Of a stretch of DNA of 64,000 nucleotides, positions 1 to 12,000 are shown one piece after another. The notes below the pieces were generated by a model. It was not told the origin of the DNA. It saw nothing but the letters and a program-made list of their open reading frames with translations, and did not search any database. Both the position numbers and the translations under genes were made by a program. Positions within the stretch are counted from its first letter, which is position 1; every line of letters starts with the position of its first letter. The stretch covers positions 7,742,132-7,806,131 of the forward strand of contig CM038705.1 in NCBI GenBank assembly GCA_021613375.1, read 5' to 3'. The DNA is from Megaleporinus macrocephalus (Eukaryota; Chordata; Actinopteri; Characiformes; Anostomidae).

Positions 1-251
1 AAGCTTTCTACCACCAATAGAGGCATTTAGAACTAATTACTACACTATACTCCAAATTATCTTCACATCAGCCCACATATTTACAAACAAACCGACAAAA
101 ACAGGTAGAAAACAACATCTAATATTATTATCATGTCACAGTTGAATTTGACATGGAACATACGCGGTTTTCATCATTTTTAAAAAAATATTTTAACATC
201 TCAAACGCATTTAACAAAATCTGAAATCATAAACTGAATTCAACTGATTAT
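1..251. other. No recognised feature
   Basis: AT-rich sequence with no open frame or repeat I recognise. Confidence 0.4.
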
Positions 252-527
252 TAGGACTGTGTATTGTCAAGAACCTGGCGATACAATACGTATCGTGATA
301 CAGCGCTCACGATTCAATATATCACAATATATTGCGATACTGCAAGCAAAGTGATATATTGTGATTTTTCAAATCCTACTATTAAAACACACCACTGTAT
401 GAACAGGTTTATCAATGCTTACAATAGCATTGCGTCCTTGTGCTGCTTGTTAATGTTGGAGTGGAGCACAGTGTCACTAAACATAATAACCCAATATTCG
501 ATATTTCAATATTTTCTTACACCCCTA
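252..527 (+). mobile_element. Short non-autonomous hAT element, TAGGRCTGTGTATTG family
   Basis: Starts TAGGACTGTGTATTG and ends ACACCCCTA. The flanks are CTGATTAT and ATGATTAT, a 7/8 match of the 8-bp duplication expected of hAT transposition. It is a diverged sibling of the copy at 45401-45785, lacking part of its right half. The 105-residue open frame over it is a by-product. Confidence 0.75.
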
Positions 528-960
528 ATGATTATATCCATATTCTTACTGCCAATTTCAATTCTAGACGAAGACGTGTAGCTATTCTAAAAAATAAGAG
601 AATAACATTTCATCATAATCATGGCAACGTCTAGCATGTTTAATATCTAGGCCAGTCGGTGACTGTGAGTCAACAGCAGCATCCAGCTACAGCCAATGGG
701 ATCGCGTAGAGAGAGAACTGCGTCACCATAGAAACAATCCCCTGTCTCAATCAAATTAAATGGAAACCAATGACTCGAAGCAACTTTCATACGGCGCTTT
801 TACACATCATTACTTAACGACCAGGAATTCAATAACTACATCAAAAAAAGAGTGGGCGTCAAGACCACACTAATGCGACCACATTTATTTCCTTTCCAGA
901 AATAAATGATTCTCCAGGCATCTCGTCATCAGACAAAGCAGTACTAGGTGAAAAAATAAA
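528..960. other. Unassigned flank of LINE copy 1
   Basis: No gene seen. From about 850 the sequence begins to match the start of the second LINE copy near 4390 (shared AAATAAATGATTCTCCAG), so the LINE may extend this far left. Confidence 0.4.
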
Positions 961-2972
961 GTAAAACTTGAATCAAAAATGAAAGAATTGAAGAATCTGA
1001 TCATAAACAATTAATCTGAATATGTTAAGAGAACTTAAATTTGAGCTTAATTAAATGACAAATGAGAAAACCAAATTCTTTTGGCTGAGACATGAAAAAT
1101 CTTAATACACTAACAAATCAGGAAAGTACTTAGCAAGTCCCGTTAAGCAAAATAAAGAAAAAACAATAAATCCAGTTATACAAAAATTGACTGGAGAAAT
1201 CGTCCATACACCTGAAGAAATGAATAATACTTTCCAAGCTTTCTTTGAAAAGGTATACTCAACAGGTCATGAACCTAACTTAGATGTTAATAAATTCCTG
1301 AACAATATCAACCTACCAAAATTAACTGAGGAACAAAAAGCTAACTTAACAAACCCATATCATAAGAAGAATTCCACAATGCCCTAAATTGCATGCCTAG
1401 CAGCAAACCTCCCCGGCCGGAAGGATACCCTGTCGAGTTTTACAAACACTTTTGGCCAATTCTAGCCCCACGTTTCCACAGAATGATATCAGAAACAAAA
1501 CAAAACATGATACTACCAGCTAGCATGAATACTGCAACTATCTCCCTGAACCTCAAACCAAATAGGGACCCTATTTTACCCTCTAGCTACAGACCACCAT
1601 CACTCATGAATACAGACACAAAAATTATAAGTAAGGCAATAGCCAACAGAATTAAACAGTTATCCAAAATTTAATACATCTCGACCAAACAGGCTTCCTT
1701 AAAGGCTGTCATTCAACCACCAATATGCACAGAATGCTAAACCTAATTTATTACACTTCAATTAAAAATATCCACAGCAATTATAACACTAGATGCCAAA
1801 AAAACTTTTGACAAAGTAAATTGGACATTTTTAATCACCACACTTCACAGGATGGGATTTGGAGAATCATTTATTAATTGATCCAGATTTTGTATATCTC
1901 ACCCAAAGCCACAGTCAATACTAACGGGGTAATATCACAACCCATATCACTACACCGAGGTACTAGACAAGGATGCTCACTCTCGCTATACCTTTTCTCT
2001 ATCTTTATCAAACCACTAGCAGCCACAATATGTCAAAACATAAAAATAAAAGGTATACAGACATAGAACACAAAAATAGCCTCTCTGTTGATGATATCTT
2101 ATTGATAAACAGAGTTTAATGATAAAATGAAAACACTACCCATCCCTATTTGCACTAATTACATCAAATAGTTGTTTAAACTTAACCTAATAACCAAAAC
2201 AATAACTAATGACCTCCAACGCTGGACAAATCTTCTCCTTTCCATTCTCGCCAGAATAGCCACAAGCAAAATGACAGTATTACCCAAAATAAATTATTTA
2301 TTCTCAGTGATCCCCCTATAATTAGAATTAAACTCTGCTAGACGCCCCAAATTTCTTCCCTATTTCCTTGCAAATCAACTTCAGTACATACTAAAATGGG
2401 AAAAAACCCCAACACAAAAGACATATCATGGATCGACATTAAACAGACTATGCAAGGACATCCAAATATCTGATGTATAATTTGTCACTAATTAATTAAT
2501 TAAAAAACATCCATGTTTTAACAATATAACAGTGGCAACAACTCTGACAGCCTGGCGGTCACTTCACAAGACAACAAATTCAGTCCTCACACCATAAATC
2601 CACACTTCAATTTGGAATAACCCAGACTTCATCATCAATAAAAAACTTTAAACCTCTACACCAGTCTAGAAAAAGGCATCCCACATGTTAACCATGTTTA
2701 TCACAACAACATCTTTGTCACTCCCAGAATAAATCCAGAAATATGGTATCAGGAGCACTTAGTTCCTACAATATCAACAACTAAGATCAGTAATATGTCC
2801 ACAAATCAACTCAAAAACTTAACGTACCTATTCCAATCCCAGAGTTTATTCAGCATCACTAAAAAACTAAATCTAAAATATATCAAATAATAGCTAAATC
2901 AAACCTCACAATTCAAATCCCAATCAAACACTGGGAGGAAGACCCATCATTAGCTCCTGATGCAAATTTCTG
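961..2972 (+). mobile_element. L1-like LINE remnant, copy 1, left part (reverse transcriptase)
   Basis: Frame-broken LINE ORF2. Recognisable pieces in order: the linker before the polymerase domain (EEMNNTFQAFFEKVYSTGH, from 1218), EGYPVEFYKHFWPIL (from 1420), SYRPPSLMNTDTKIISKAIA (about 1590), LDAKKTFDKVNW (about 1790), GTRQGCSLSLYLFSIFIKPL (about 1955) and a degraded catalytic box VDDILL (about 2086, normally YADD). Order and wording fit the L1/Tx1 group of fish non-LTR elements. Multiple stops and frameshifts show it is dead. No endonuclease domain is visible upstream, as expected for a 5'-truncated copy. Confidence 0.8.
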
Positions 2973-2980
2973 GATACAGG

Positions 2981-3238
2981 TAGGGCTGGGCGATATGGCA
3001 AAAAATATTATCACGATAATTTTTTTCATATCAGTCGATATCGTTATATATCACAATATAAATCAAATCACTATTTCCTTTTTACTTTAAGTGAGATATG
3101 AAAGTATCAAATTTTTTAAATTCTTAAATTGTTTTTTATTTTCAGACAAATAGACAAATGTACTATAGAACATTACACAACTGTATTAACCACACACACA
3201 CACACACACACATATATATGTATATATGTATATATGTA

Positions 3239-3279
<41 letters not shown>

Positions 3280-3828
3280 CAGTTGTGTAATGTTGTGTAT
3301 ATGGGGCAGTATTAGTATGAACAGTATTCACACAGAGACACTGTGTTAAGCAGGCTGTTGCTGGCCCTTTAAGTTCTGAGGAAAGGACTCGTAGCGGTGA
3401 GTCGACTCTATCGGCTCAAATGATAAGTTCGTTTAGCGATTCTGTTTCGGTAGAAAATGCCACCTGACACGTGTAACATGTTTCTTTCAGTAGTAGTTAC
3501 GTTTTCTGTCGTTGTTTTTTCTTATTTTATTCTCTCTGCTCGACTGTGGTGTCTGCAGTAACTTATAACTAGCGCGTGGGTTAAGGTGCTGTTATGTCTA
3601 CACTCTGAGCTGTGTGCTTCAACCAAACACGAAGTGGCTGGAACTCCAGTTCAGCCTCCTGATTGGTTGGGGGCGGCCCTACTCTCATTCTCATTGGCTG
3701 TTCGTGTTGTCTCTCAAAACACGGACGAAACTTAATTCTATCGACTTTCTATCGACTACGTCTTAAAGTTCTATCAAGGAAACGTTATTTCGTGATAATT
3801 ATCGTTATCGTTTTATCGCCCAGCCCAA
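2981..3828 (+). mobile_element. Non-autonomous hAT element inserted in LINE copy 1
   Basis: Terminal inverted repeats TAGGGCTGGGCGATA (left) and TATCGCCCAGCCCAA (right), flanked by a perfect 8-bp duplication GATACAGG (2973-2980 and 3829-3836). The host LINE resumes after it. Contains a CA/TG hairpin (3171-3296). A truncated relative lies at 41468-41970. No transposase domain seen. Confidence 0.9.
3171..3296. repeat. Hairpin: inverted 18-bp arms around (CA)n, TATG and (TG)n
   Basis: ACATTACACAACTGTATTA on the left is repeated inverted on the right, with (CA)n and (TG)n inside extending the pairing. The paralogous element at 41468 lacks the right arm. Confidence 0.8.
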
Positions 3829-3836
3829 GATACAGG

Positions 3837-4130
3837 TATGCAATAATAACCATCACATGCGCACAAGTCCTAACCTACGACTTATTCAATATAAAATAAT
3901 CCAAAGAGTACATTCCAGCACACACAAGAGGTTTAAAATGGGATTTACAAAAATAGCAATCTGTACACAAAGCACCCAAAACACAAACAACACCTATATC
4001 CATGCTCTGTGGCACTGCACACCTGTTTACCAGTTTGGCTAGAAATCATAACCTCTTATCCCTCACCATCACTCTGCCTGCTAGGAGACATATCAACAAG
4101 CAATATGACCAAAGAAAATAATAGAATGCT

Positions 4131-4134
<4 letters not shown>
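3837..4134 (+). mobile_element. L1-like LINE remnant, copy 1, right part
   Basis: Continuation of the LINE after the hAT insertion. Encodes, with a stop, HALWHCTPVYQFG and SPSLCLLGDIS, which fits the C-terminal zinc-knuckle-like region of fish L1 ORF2. Ends at a (TA)n tract. Confidence 0.7.

Positions 4135-4190
<56 letters not shown>
4135..4190. repeat. (TA)n microsatellite
   Basis: Uninterrupted TA dinucleotides at the 3' end of LINE copy 1. Confidence 0.95.
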
Positions 4191-4376
4191 CTGATGCTAC
4201 AAGACCACACTAATGCACCCCAGGCTTTGTTTCTTTTTGTCTTTGTTTTTGGGTTTTAGCTGCCCAGAGACTCTCAATACATGATTGTGCTTCACACACC
4301 TTGCCTCTGAACGCAATGATGTTGTTTAACGTTTCAAGCACTGTGCTGCACCAAAATCCAGTTCAACAGAATAATT

Positions 4377-4885
4377 ATGGCCTCTTTCATAATAAAAAAG
4401 AGTGGACGCACTTTCCAGAAATAAATGATTCTCCAGAAATCTCGTCGTCAGGCAAAATGGTATTGAGAGGAAAAATAATATCATATGCTACTTACAAGAA
4501 AAAGAAAGAAACAGAACATAAGGTAAACCCTGTATCATAAATTAAAGAATGAGAGAATATGATCATAAACAATTTATCTGAATATGTTAAGAGAACTTAA
4601 ATATGAGCTTAATTAAATGACAAATAAGAAAACCCAAATTCTATTGGCTGAGACACGAAAACTTTGAATACACTAACAAATCAGGAAAGTACTTGGCAAA
4701 TCTCGTCAAGCGAAATAAAGAAAAAAACAATAATTTCAATTATAAAAAACTTGACAGCAGAAATCGTACACCTGAAGAAATGAATAATACTTTGCAAGCT
4801 TTCTTTGAAAAGGTATACTCAACAGGTCATTAACATAACTTAGAAGACGTTAATAAATTCCTAAACAATATCAACCTACCAAACT
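4377..4885 (+). mobile_element. L1-like LINE remnant, copy 2, left part
   Basis: Matches 850-1325 of copy 1 closely, including GAACTTAAATATGAGCTTAA and the TPEEMNNTLQAFFEKVYST segment. Interrupted at about 4885 by another retroelement tail. Confidence 0.75.
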
Positions 4886-5242
4886 TACTACTGCACTACC
4901 TTTTTACCTACGATCAGGTCGTATAGTTTGTATTCATATATTCTTGTATATATTCTTTTTGACTATTTGACTATTGGAGTTCTTTATTTATACTGTGGTG
5001 TATACCTTGTTGTTTTTTGTACTGTGTAACCGCTACTGGCTGCTAGATTTCCTTCGGGATCAATAACGTATCTATCTATCTGTCTATCTATCTATCTATC
5101 TATCTATCTATATGTCTACATAACAGTGTGTCTATCTATCTATATAACAGTGTATCTATCTATCTATCTATCTATCTGTCTATCTATCTATGTACATAAC
5201 AGTGTATCTATCTATCTGTATGTCTACATAACAGTCTATATA

Positions 5243-5317
<75 letters not shown>

Positions 5318-5325
5318 ATCTATCA
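4886..5325 (+). mobile_element. Retroelement 3' end with (TATC)n and (TA)n tail, inserted in LINE copy 2
   Basis: About 180 bases ending TTCCTTCGGGATCAATAACG then (TATC)n (from about 5069) and (TA)n (5250-5315). The form 'GGGATCAATAA-AGT-(ATCT)n' is the usual 3' end of teleost non-LTR elements; which family is uncertain. Flanks CAAACTTA and CAAAATTA look like a 7/8 target duplication, and copy 1 at about 1316 is the uninterrupted site. Confidence 0.6.
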
Positions 5326-5550
5326 AAATTAACTGAAGAACAAAACTGAAGAACAAAAACAAACACTTGTCAAACCCATATCATAAGAAGAATTCCACAA
5401 TGCCCTAAATTGCATGCCTAATAACAAACCTCCCGAGCCGGATGGATACCCTGCCGAGTTTTACAAACACTGTTGGCCAATTCTAGCCCCACTTTTCCAC
5501 AGAATGATATCAGAAACAAAACAAAACAAAACACGATACTACCAGCTAAA
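5326..5550 (+). mobile_element. L1-like LINE remnant, copy 2, right part
   Basis: Matches 1319-1520 of copy 1, including the frame for a GYPAEFYKHCWPIL-like segment with stops. It breaks off at about 5550, so copy 2 lacks most of the polymerase. Confidence 0.75.
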
Positions 5551-6007
5551 TTCTCCGTTCCACCTTAAAAACCTCAGGTGACAGAATGTAACTGCCGCAC
5601 CTTTTAAGGTGGAACGGAAACATTCGAACACTCAGCGACTCAGAAACGACCTTCATCATCAGCCACAAGTTTTAGGAGCTTCCAGCAGTCTTTTCTACAC
5701 GTCGTTAGTAAAAACAGCACTTTTAAAAACACTTAAAGAAGCTAACAAAACGACTGTCCTGTTAGCATTTAGGCTAACGCTGCGCTTCCTCCTTTCATCG
5801 ATTATGCTGCACACAAGTGTCATAACGGAGCATAAACAGGAACCACAAGATGTAAGACATCTTACCCGAAAGCAGTTAGGAGTTCTCTGGAGACAATTCG
5901 AGGCTTAAACGGTATTTAAATCGAGTCTATATCGTCTCCAACTACCTGCTCCAACCACTGTTCTTCTAAACTCTTTTCCTCGGAGGCCACGCCCCTTTAT
6001 CTGGAGC
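5551..6007. other. Dispersed repeat with TTCCACCTTAAA motif, otherwise unassigned
   Basis: GTTCCACCTTAAA at 5565 faces CCTTTTAAGGTGGAACGG at 5600, an inverted pair. Related motifs occur near 20500, 42715 and 48745. The 99-residue frame at 5609-5908 has no recognisable domain. Confidence 0.4.
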
Positions 6008-6913
6008 GAAGTTACTGTATCTACAAGCTGCCCACTGTATCTACACTCAGCCCATCTGATTCACTACATACACTGTTTATCCCCTTTTACCCCGTTCTTT
6101 AATGATCAGGACCCCCACAGGACCACCACAGAGCACTGGATCATTCTCAGCACTGCAGGGACACTGCTGGGTGGTGTGGTAGTGTGTGTATTGTGCTGGT
6201 GTGAGTGGATCAGACACAGCAGTGCTGGGAGTGTTTAAACATTTCAGTGTCACTGCTGGACTGAGAATCGTCCACCAACCAAAACTATCCAGACAACCGT
6301 GTCCTGTGGGCAGCGTCCTGCACAGAACACTGATTAAGGACTATAGAGAACACCAGACAACAAGACAGAAGTGTCTAATAGAGTGGACAGTGAGTGGACA
6401 CAGTGTTTAAACACTCCAGCAGCACTGCTGCGTCTGATCCACTCACACCAGCACAACACACACTAATGGACAATGTGTGTAGATACAAGGAGGTTGGTTT
6501 AATATGCTGTGGCTGTCACCCTCCACTCTATTAGACCTTGCTGGTCCACCTTGTAGATGTAAAGTCAGAGACAGTAGCTCATCTGCTGCTGCACAGTTTG
6601 TGCTCCTCTAGTCCTTCATCAGTGGACACGGGACGCCGCCCACAGGACACTGCTGTCTGGATAGTTTTGGTTGGTGGACGAGTGACACTGAGGAGGTGTT
6701 TAAACACTCCAGCAGCAGCAGCACTGCGGTGTCTGATCCACTCACACCAGCACAACATACACTAACACACCACCACCATTGTGTCAGTGTCACTGCAGTT
6801 CTGAGAGTGATCTGTCTGCCTAATAGTACCTGCTCTGTGGTGGTCCTGTGGGGGTCCTGATCATTAAAGAACAGAGTAATAAAGTATACAGAGAATCAGA
6901 TGAACTACAGTCT
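6008..6913. mobile_element. Fold-back transposon (long palindrome), end expanded into minisatellite
   Basis: Two arms: ACCCCCACAGGACCACCACA (6111) is answered by TGTGGTGGTCCTGTGGGGGT (6837), and GTGAGTGGATCAGACACAGC by its inverse near 6735. The middle holds TAATAGAGTGGACAGTGAGT and ATCTACAAGG-type motifs. I recognise this as the abundant teleost fold-back repeat whose ends read TACACCGATCAGCCATAACA; class uncertain. Other pieces lie at 17400-17990, 20600-20710, 52535-52632 and 60430-60735. Confidence 0.75.
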
Positions 6914-7597
6914 GTGAGTGGAGGTCCTGTTTGGTCAGTGGAGCTGATACAGTGGACAGTGAGTGTAGGTCTTGTATGGTCAGTGGAGCTGATACAGTGG
7001 ACAGTGAGTGGAGGTCCTGTATGGTCAGTGGAGCTGATACAGTGGACAGTGAGTGGAGGTCCTGTATGGTCAATAGAGCTGATACAGTGGACAGTGAGTG
7101 GAGGTCCTGTATGGTCAGTAGAGCTGATACAGTGGACAGTGAGTGGAGGTCCTGTATGGTCAGTGGAGCTGATACAGTGGACAGTGAGTGTAGGTCCTGT
7201 ATGGTCAGTGGAGCTGATACAGTGGACAGTGAGTGGAGGTCCTGTATGGTCAGTAGAGCTGATACAGTGGACAGTGAGTGGAGGTCCTGTATGGTCAGTA
7301 GAGCTGATACAGTGGACAGTGAGTGGAGGTCCTGTATGGTCAGTAGAGCTGATACAGTGGACAGTGAGTGTAGGTCCTGTATGGTCAGTGGAGCTGATAC
7401 AGTGGACAGTGAGTGGAGGTCCTGTATGGTCAGTAGAGCTGATACAGTGGACAGTGAGTGGAGGTCCTGTATGGTCAGTGGAGCTGATACAGTGGACAGT
7501 GAGTGGAGGTCCTGTATGGTCAGTAGAGCTGATACAGTGGACAGTGAGTGGAGGTCCTGTATGGTCAGTAGAGCTGATACAGTGGACAGTGAGTGGA
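6914..7597 (+). repeat. 45-bp minisatellite, about 15 units
   Basis: Unit begins GTGAGTGGAGGTCCTGTATG and continues GTCAGTGGAGCTGATACAGT-GGACA. The unit is part of the fold-back element: the same words occur once at 52548-52600. As 45 is a multiple of 3, three frames (two +, one -) stay open for more than 230 codons; these are not genes. Confidence 0.95.
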
Positions 7598-8804
7598 GAT
7601 ATAAGTGGTACACATTGGTGGTGCAGTAATCACTCTGGACTCTTTTATGTTGCTGCCTTGAAAACAAAGAGGACTAGATCAGATGCAGCCATGTAGACAC
7701 CCCCAGGGGTTGGTGGTGACTGAGGGTCTGCTGCATCTTCATTTAAAATGTTATACCAGTGGTATACCAGTGTATAACAAGAGTTTCGGTTCATGTTCCA
7801 GTAAGTAAATGTGTCTGGTCGGGATGTTTGTGTGTCTACAGGATTGTGGTCAGTCAAGACCTACACTTACCGTAAAGCTGACTGTGTAGTCACATGAGGA
7901 TGAATTCATTTCCTGACCACTGCTGCTTCCTCTGCTAAACACTGTACCAGGTATGAAATGAAGTGACAGTGACACACAGATGATCAGAACCCAGCTGAAT
8001 ACCTGAAAGTAGTGATGACTGGATTCTTTCAAATGTTTGTTAAGGTCAGCTAATGCTTCGGTCAGGCTGTTTACTGTTCAAAGAAGAGCCAGAAAAATGA
8101 AATGTGTGCTTTTCTAATGAGGTGAATCTTCTTTTTGCAGGTAAACAATAAACATGTACTTAAAAAAATCCTAATTTAAAAAAAACCTTATTCATTTATT
8201 TATTAATTATAATCTCTAGCTTTGTTCACTGAGTGCTATGTGTTCTTTAGTGACTTTAGTGTTATTTAGTTATTTAGTACTATAGTTGAACAAATTACAA
8301 AATACAAAAAAACACATACAAATGAAGACAAAAATAATAATTTTTCAGTAAAAGTTAATGTAAAGAGAATTCATGATGAATTTGTGACTTTTGAGCAATT
8401 CTATTGGTCCATTCATCAAAAATGAAAATTGAGCAAATAGAGAGATGTTTTGCTTTGGACAGCAACGATAAGAACTAAAAAAATATGTATACAAATCTTA
8501 GACATTTGCAAGGATATTATTATTTTTGGCCTACTATGCATTATGGTAGTATGTGTAATATGTGTAATAATTAATATTCAATTATTAAATACTTGTTGTT
8601 AAGCAAAGCAATATGTAAATAGTAGGTAAGTGGTGTAGTTACGAGAGTGGGCGTGATAACAGAATAACTGTTGTGCTCTGATTCACACTAAGGCCTAGCT
8701 TAACATTGTGAACACTTATACAATGCAGATCAGACTGTTTTGAGTCATTATTAAAGTGATTACTGTGGGATACTAATGTACAAATACAAAGTCGTTATTT
8801 AGAG

Positions 8805-8805
<1 letters not shown>
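7598..8805. other. No gene; dispersed repeat pieces
   Basis: Holds a direct TATACCAGTG doublet (about 7752) and a segment near 8390-8470 with CTATTGGTCCATTCATCAAA and GGACAGCAACGAT, a dispersed fish repeat met again near 46470 (CTATTGGACTATGAAATGTG, ATCGTTGCTGTCC). No coding signal. Confidence 0.4.

Positions 8806-8866
<61 letters not shown>
8806..8866. repeat. (TA)n microsatellite
   Basis: About 28 TA units. Confidence 0.95.
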
Positions 8867-8869
<3 letters not shown>

Positions 8870-9109
8870 AAAGAAAAATAAGTATATGCAAAATGGCAAC
8901 TTTACAGCAACCAAACTACTTTTCTAATGTAAGTCAATGGAACCAGATTTTTTTAAAATCATTTTGTAGCATTTCCATTGGTCCTTTTATCATATAATTT
9001 TAATACAGTGTAAACAGCAGCTGCTTTGTTCAAATGTTGTGAAACAATAAACAAAAATGGAGAACCACGAAATGCCACGAAATGTGCTGTGTCATTATTC
9101 CCGCCATAG

Positions 9110-9998
9110 ACTCTCACTCCTGTATTTGTCGTTTATTCATCCCTCCTCTATCCTATAGGTTGCCATTCCTTTGCAACCAAATTGGCTTGTGAACCCCTAA
9201 AAGAACTACCATATACCATGGCAACCTCCTAGCAATACCTTAGCAACCACCAGGGATACCATAGCGTAGTGACCCCTTAGCGACCGTTGTCAAGCTGCTC
9301 ACGCTGGGCAACCATCCTGCCTTTCCTTCAGGAAAGAGATATTATCTTATTATTTAGAAATACTACATCACATTTTAAGATATTATCTCATTATTTTGAG
9401 ATGCTATATCATTATTTTAAAAAGTCTTTATTTTAGGAAGTCTGGTCTGATTGTGTGATTCAGGCTACAGCTTTTTGATTGGATGCACGAATTCCGGATA
9501 ACAGCAGAATTTCCCAGAATTTAATTTTTTTCATAGAGAATGTATAGGAAAATGCACCCCAATCTATGGAACTGCTGCTAAACCGACAGCACTCGTCCAT
9601 TTTTCCTTTTCTTCATCCCTCTTTTCCCCCCATAAAGTCCAATTCTTTTCAAGCGCAGCCAAACATTATGGTTTCCTTCAACCTACAGCCACCAAACTGC
9701 CTGTGCTAACTCAGAGCAGATCCCCCACCTCTAATCCACAGACATACCGACCCGCACACCTCTATTTGTCGAGTATTCATCCTTCCTTTCTCCCATAGGG
9801 TCCCATTTCTGTTTAACCAAATCGGCTTGTGACCCATGGCAATCTCCTAGCAATACCTTAGCAACCACCAGGGATACCATAGCGTAGCGACCCCTTAGCG
9901 ACCGTTGTCAAGCTGCTCACGCTGGGCAACCATCCTGTGTTCCTTCAGGAAAGAGATATTATCTTATTATTTAGAGATACTACATCACATTTTAAGAT
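9110..9998. repeat. Local duplication of a GCAACC-rich repeat
   Basis: About 250 bases at 9120-9375 recur at 9760-9998 with high similarity (TAGCAATACCTTAGCAACCA, GCGACCGTTGTCAAGCTGCT, ATTATCTTATTATTTAGA). The 'TAGCAACC' words are a common degenerate fish repeat. The 380 bases between hold no gene. Confidence 0.8.
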
Positions 9999-9999
9999 A

Positions 10000-10368
10000 T
10001 AGGGTGTGTCTCAAATCCTAGTGAGCTCCTACATAGGCAGCATTGTACGTCATAGTATGCGCTCCTGACATGTAGACTGTCCCAATTCTTACATACCTTA
10101 AACATGCTGTCTACTGAGAAGCATTTATGCTAGCAGATTTTTAAGCCTCGGGCTATTGTTTTGGATGGCGGCCGGTAGCTTAGCAACCAGCTAAACCACC
10201 GGTCTCGTGCTGCAGTGGGGGGAACAAGCCGTGATGCAGTCTCTCTCTAACTAGAGCGTCTCAGTAATCTGTTTTATGAGGAGAGATGAGGAGAGAACAC
10301 TGCTACTTACACAGCTGCTACCTAGACAGCCTACTTACACACTCACTAGGGTTTGGGACGGACCCCTA
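10000..10368 (-). mobile_element. hAT-like terminal-inverted-repeat element, short copy
   Basis: Ends TAGGGTGTGTCTCAAATCCT and, inverted, TAGGGGTCCGTCCCAAACCC. It matches the ends of the 604-bp element at 18804-19407 in opposite orientation, with part of the inside missing. No clear target duplication. Confidence 0.65.
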
Positions 10369-11635
10369 ATCTCAGAATTGATTCCTGCAAGGCTGTGGTT
10401 TCTATGATGTTGCTGGCTGGTTGCTATGGTATCCCAAGTCATTGCTTTGATCTTGTAGGAGGTTGCCACAGTGTACAGGGCGTTAACCGAGTGGTTTCTC
10501 TGGATTGGCAAGCAGGTAAAGGAAACAATAGGGCTTCTGTGTGGCAGAAAATGAACGGGACTCTGTGGGAGGAAAGAGGGATGGACAAATATGACAAACA
10601 GGTAAGTGCGGTTCAGACCAACAATGAATTTGTTCCCAGATGTTTTGCCCTGAGCTAGCGTGTGGGAAACAGGGTTTGTCGGTGGACCAAAAGTACAGGA
10701 GCTGGGCATGCACCCTACCATTCCATTCATATCTAAAGGAATTCTTCTTCAGGTTGCAACCATCACAGTTCTAGTTTTGACATAGTGCCTAATCATTTCA
10801 AAGGAACCAAGTCGTTTTATGAGATGCCAAGTGATCGTCCACACCCATCCAAGGGCTCATGTAATGTAACATCCCCCCCAGGGGGAAATAGTCCTGAATC
10901 AAAGCCATCATTTGACATTTATTCAAGAAAGAATGCTAATCCTTAAAAAGTACCAGGCCCGCTTCTACAGAGGTGCCCAAAGTATGAACCTCCAGCCTTA
11001 GCAGTAATGTTCTGATTGGCTGCACACCTTTAATATCAAATATAAAGACGTTTTCACAGGAAATGCGTTTGTTTAATATATAGACTATGAAGAAATAGGG
11101 GCTTAGTAAGAGCTGAGGGTTTCTATACCAGCTATACAGCAACATGTCACAGTGCTTCAGTGAAATGTTCATCACAACCTTATTTGAATGTGATTTCAAA
11201 ACAACAAATGCATTTGATATCATGTAATGACATTTAACAAACACATGTAATTGTTTTTGAGCTATTTTCAATTCAATATAGAGCGTAAATGATTGATACA
11301 TCATTGCTATCTGTTTTTGTTTACCTTCTGCACAGTGTCTCAACTTCATAGTCAAGTATTTGGCTTAACTGCTGATTTGGGATGTATCAGAAATGCTTAC
11401 ACTGGGCTGCAGAGCCATGAACCTTGGAGAAAAGACCACCCTGGTCAAAAACAAGGAAGCAAACAAAAAGTTCATTTCTTTTGTGACAACAACAACTAAC
11501 TCCTCGTTTGGACAGGATTCGGACAGGATGGTATGTCTCTGTGTTGGTTTACTTCCTGTGGTAACCCAAATGCATCACCTCCCCTTGTAACACAATAGCA
11601 CCTTATGCTGTGAAAGGAGGTGCAGGTGATGTCCC
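10369..11635. other. No convincing gene
   Basis: Open frames of 101-139 residues occur on both strands (10335-10730, 10353-10658, 10936-11355) but show no domain, overlap each other and lack codon signal or splice context that I could build on. Confidence 0.4.
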
Positions 11636-12000
11636 AGCTAGCATGTCCTTGTGGGAGCAATATGGGTTAAAGATGGGATGCCAATTAGGGCCCACAAAGA
11701 TTTGCCCATTGGCTCCATATAGGCCCTGTGTATGTTTTTGCCCATGTGGGCCACCAATCTGGGCTGCATGCGAACAGCCATCCACTGGCTCCACGGTCAA
11801 AACAGAAAAAACTGTAACCCTGCTGGCACCACAAATGTGGGCCCCACAACAGTGACCCAAATGCTGCCCACAACTGTAGCTTAACTGGTCCCATAATGGC
11901 AGGGCCTCACAATAGTAACCCAACTGGGGCCCACAAACAGACCCAACTGGGACCCAAGGCTGTAGCCCAACTGGGGCCCATGTACCACCAGTCAAAAAGC
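11636..12000. repeat. Degenerate GGGCCCA-rich repeat
   Basis: Imperfect repeats of words like CCCAACTGGGGCCCAC and GGCCCACAAAGATTTGCCCA, a teleost low-complexity family. Open frames on both strands come from its composition. Confidence 0.6.

Noticed and set aside
5126..5362. Frames coding for Tyr-Ile runs (also at 4009-4194, 15657-15842 and 41571-41897)
   Set aside because: Translations of (TA)n microsatellites.
6848..7696. Overlapping open frames of 282, 267 and 232 codons on both strands
   Set aside because: They all run through the 45-bp minisatellite; a unit divisible by three without stops keeps any frame open. The encoded 15-residue repeats have no known domain.
10335..10730. 131-codon minus and 101-codon plus frames
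   Set aside because: They overlap on opposite strands and neither shows a recognisable family; the left end overlaps a transposon terminus.
10936..11355. 139-codon minus frame
   Set aside because: No domain or compositional sign of coding; unsupported single frame in AT-rich DNA.
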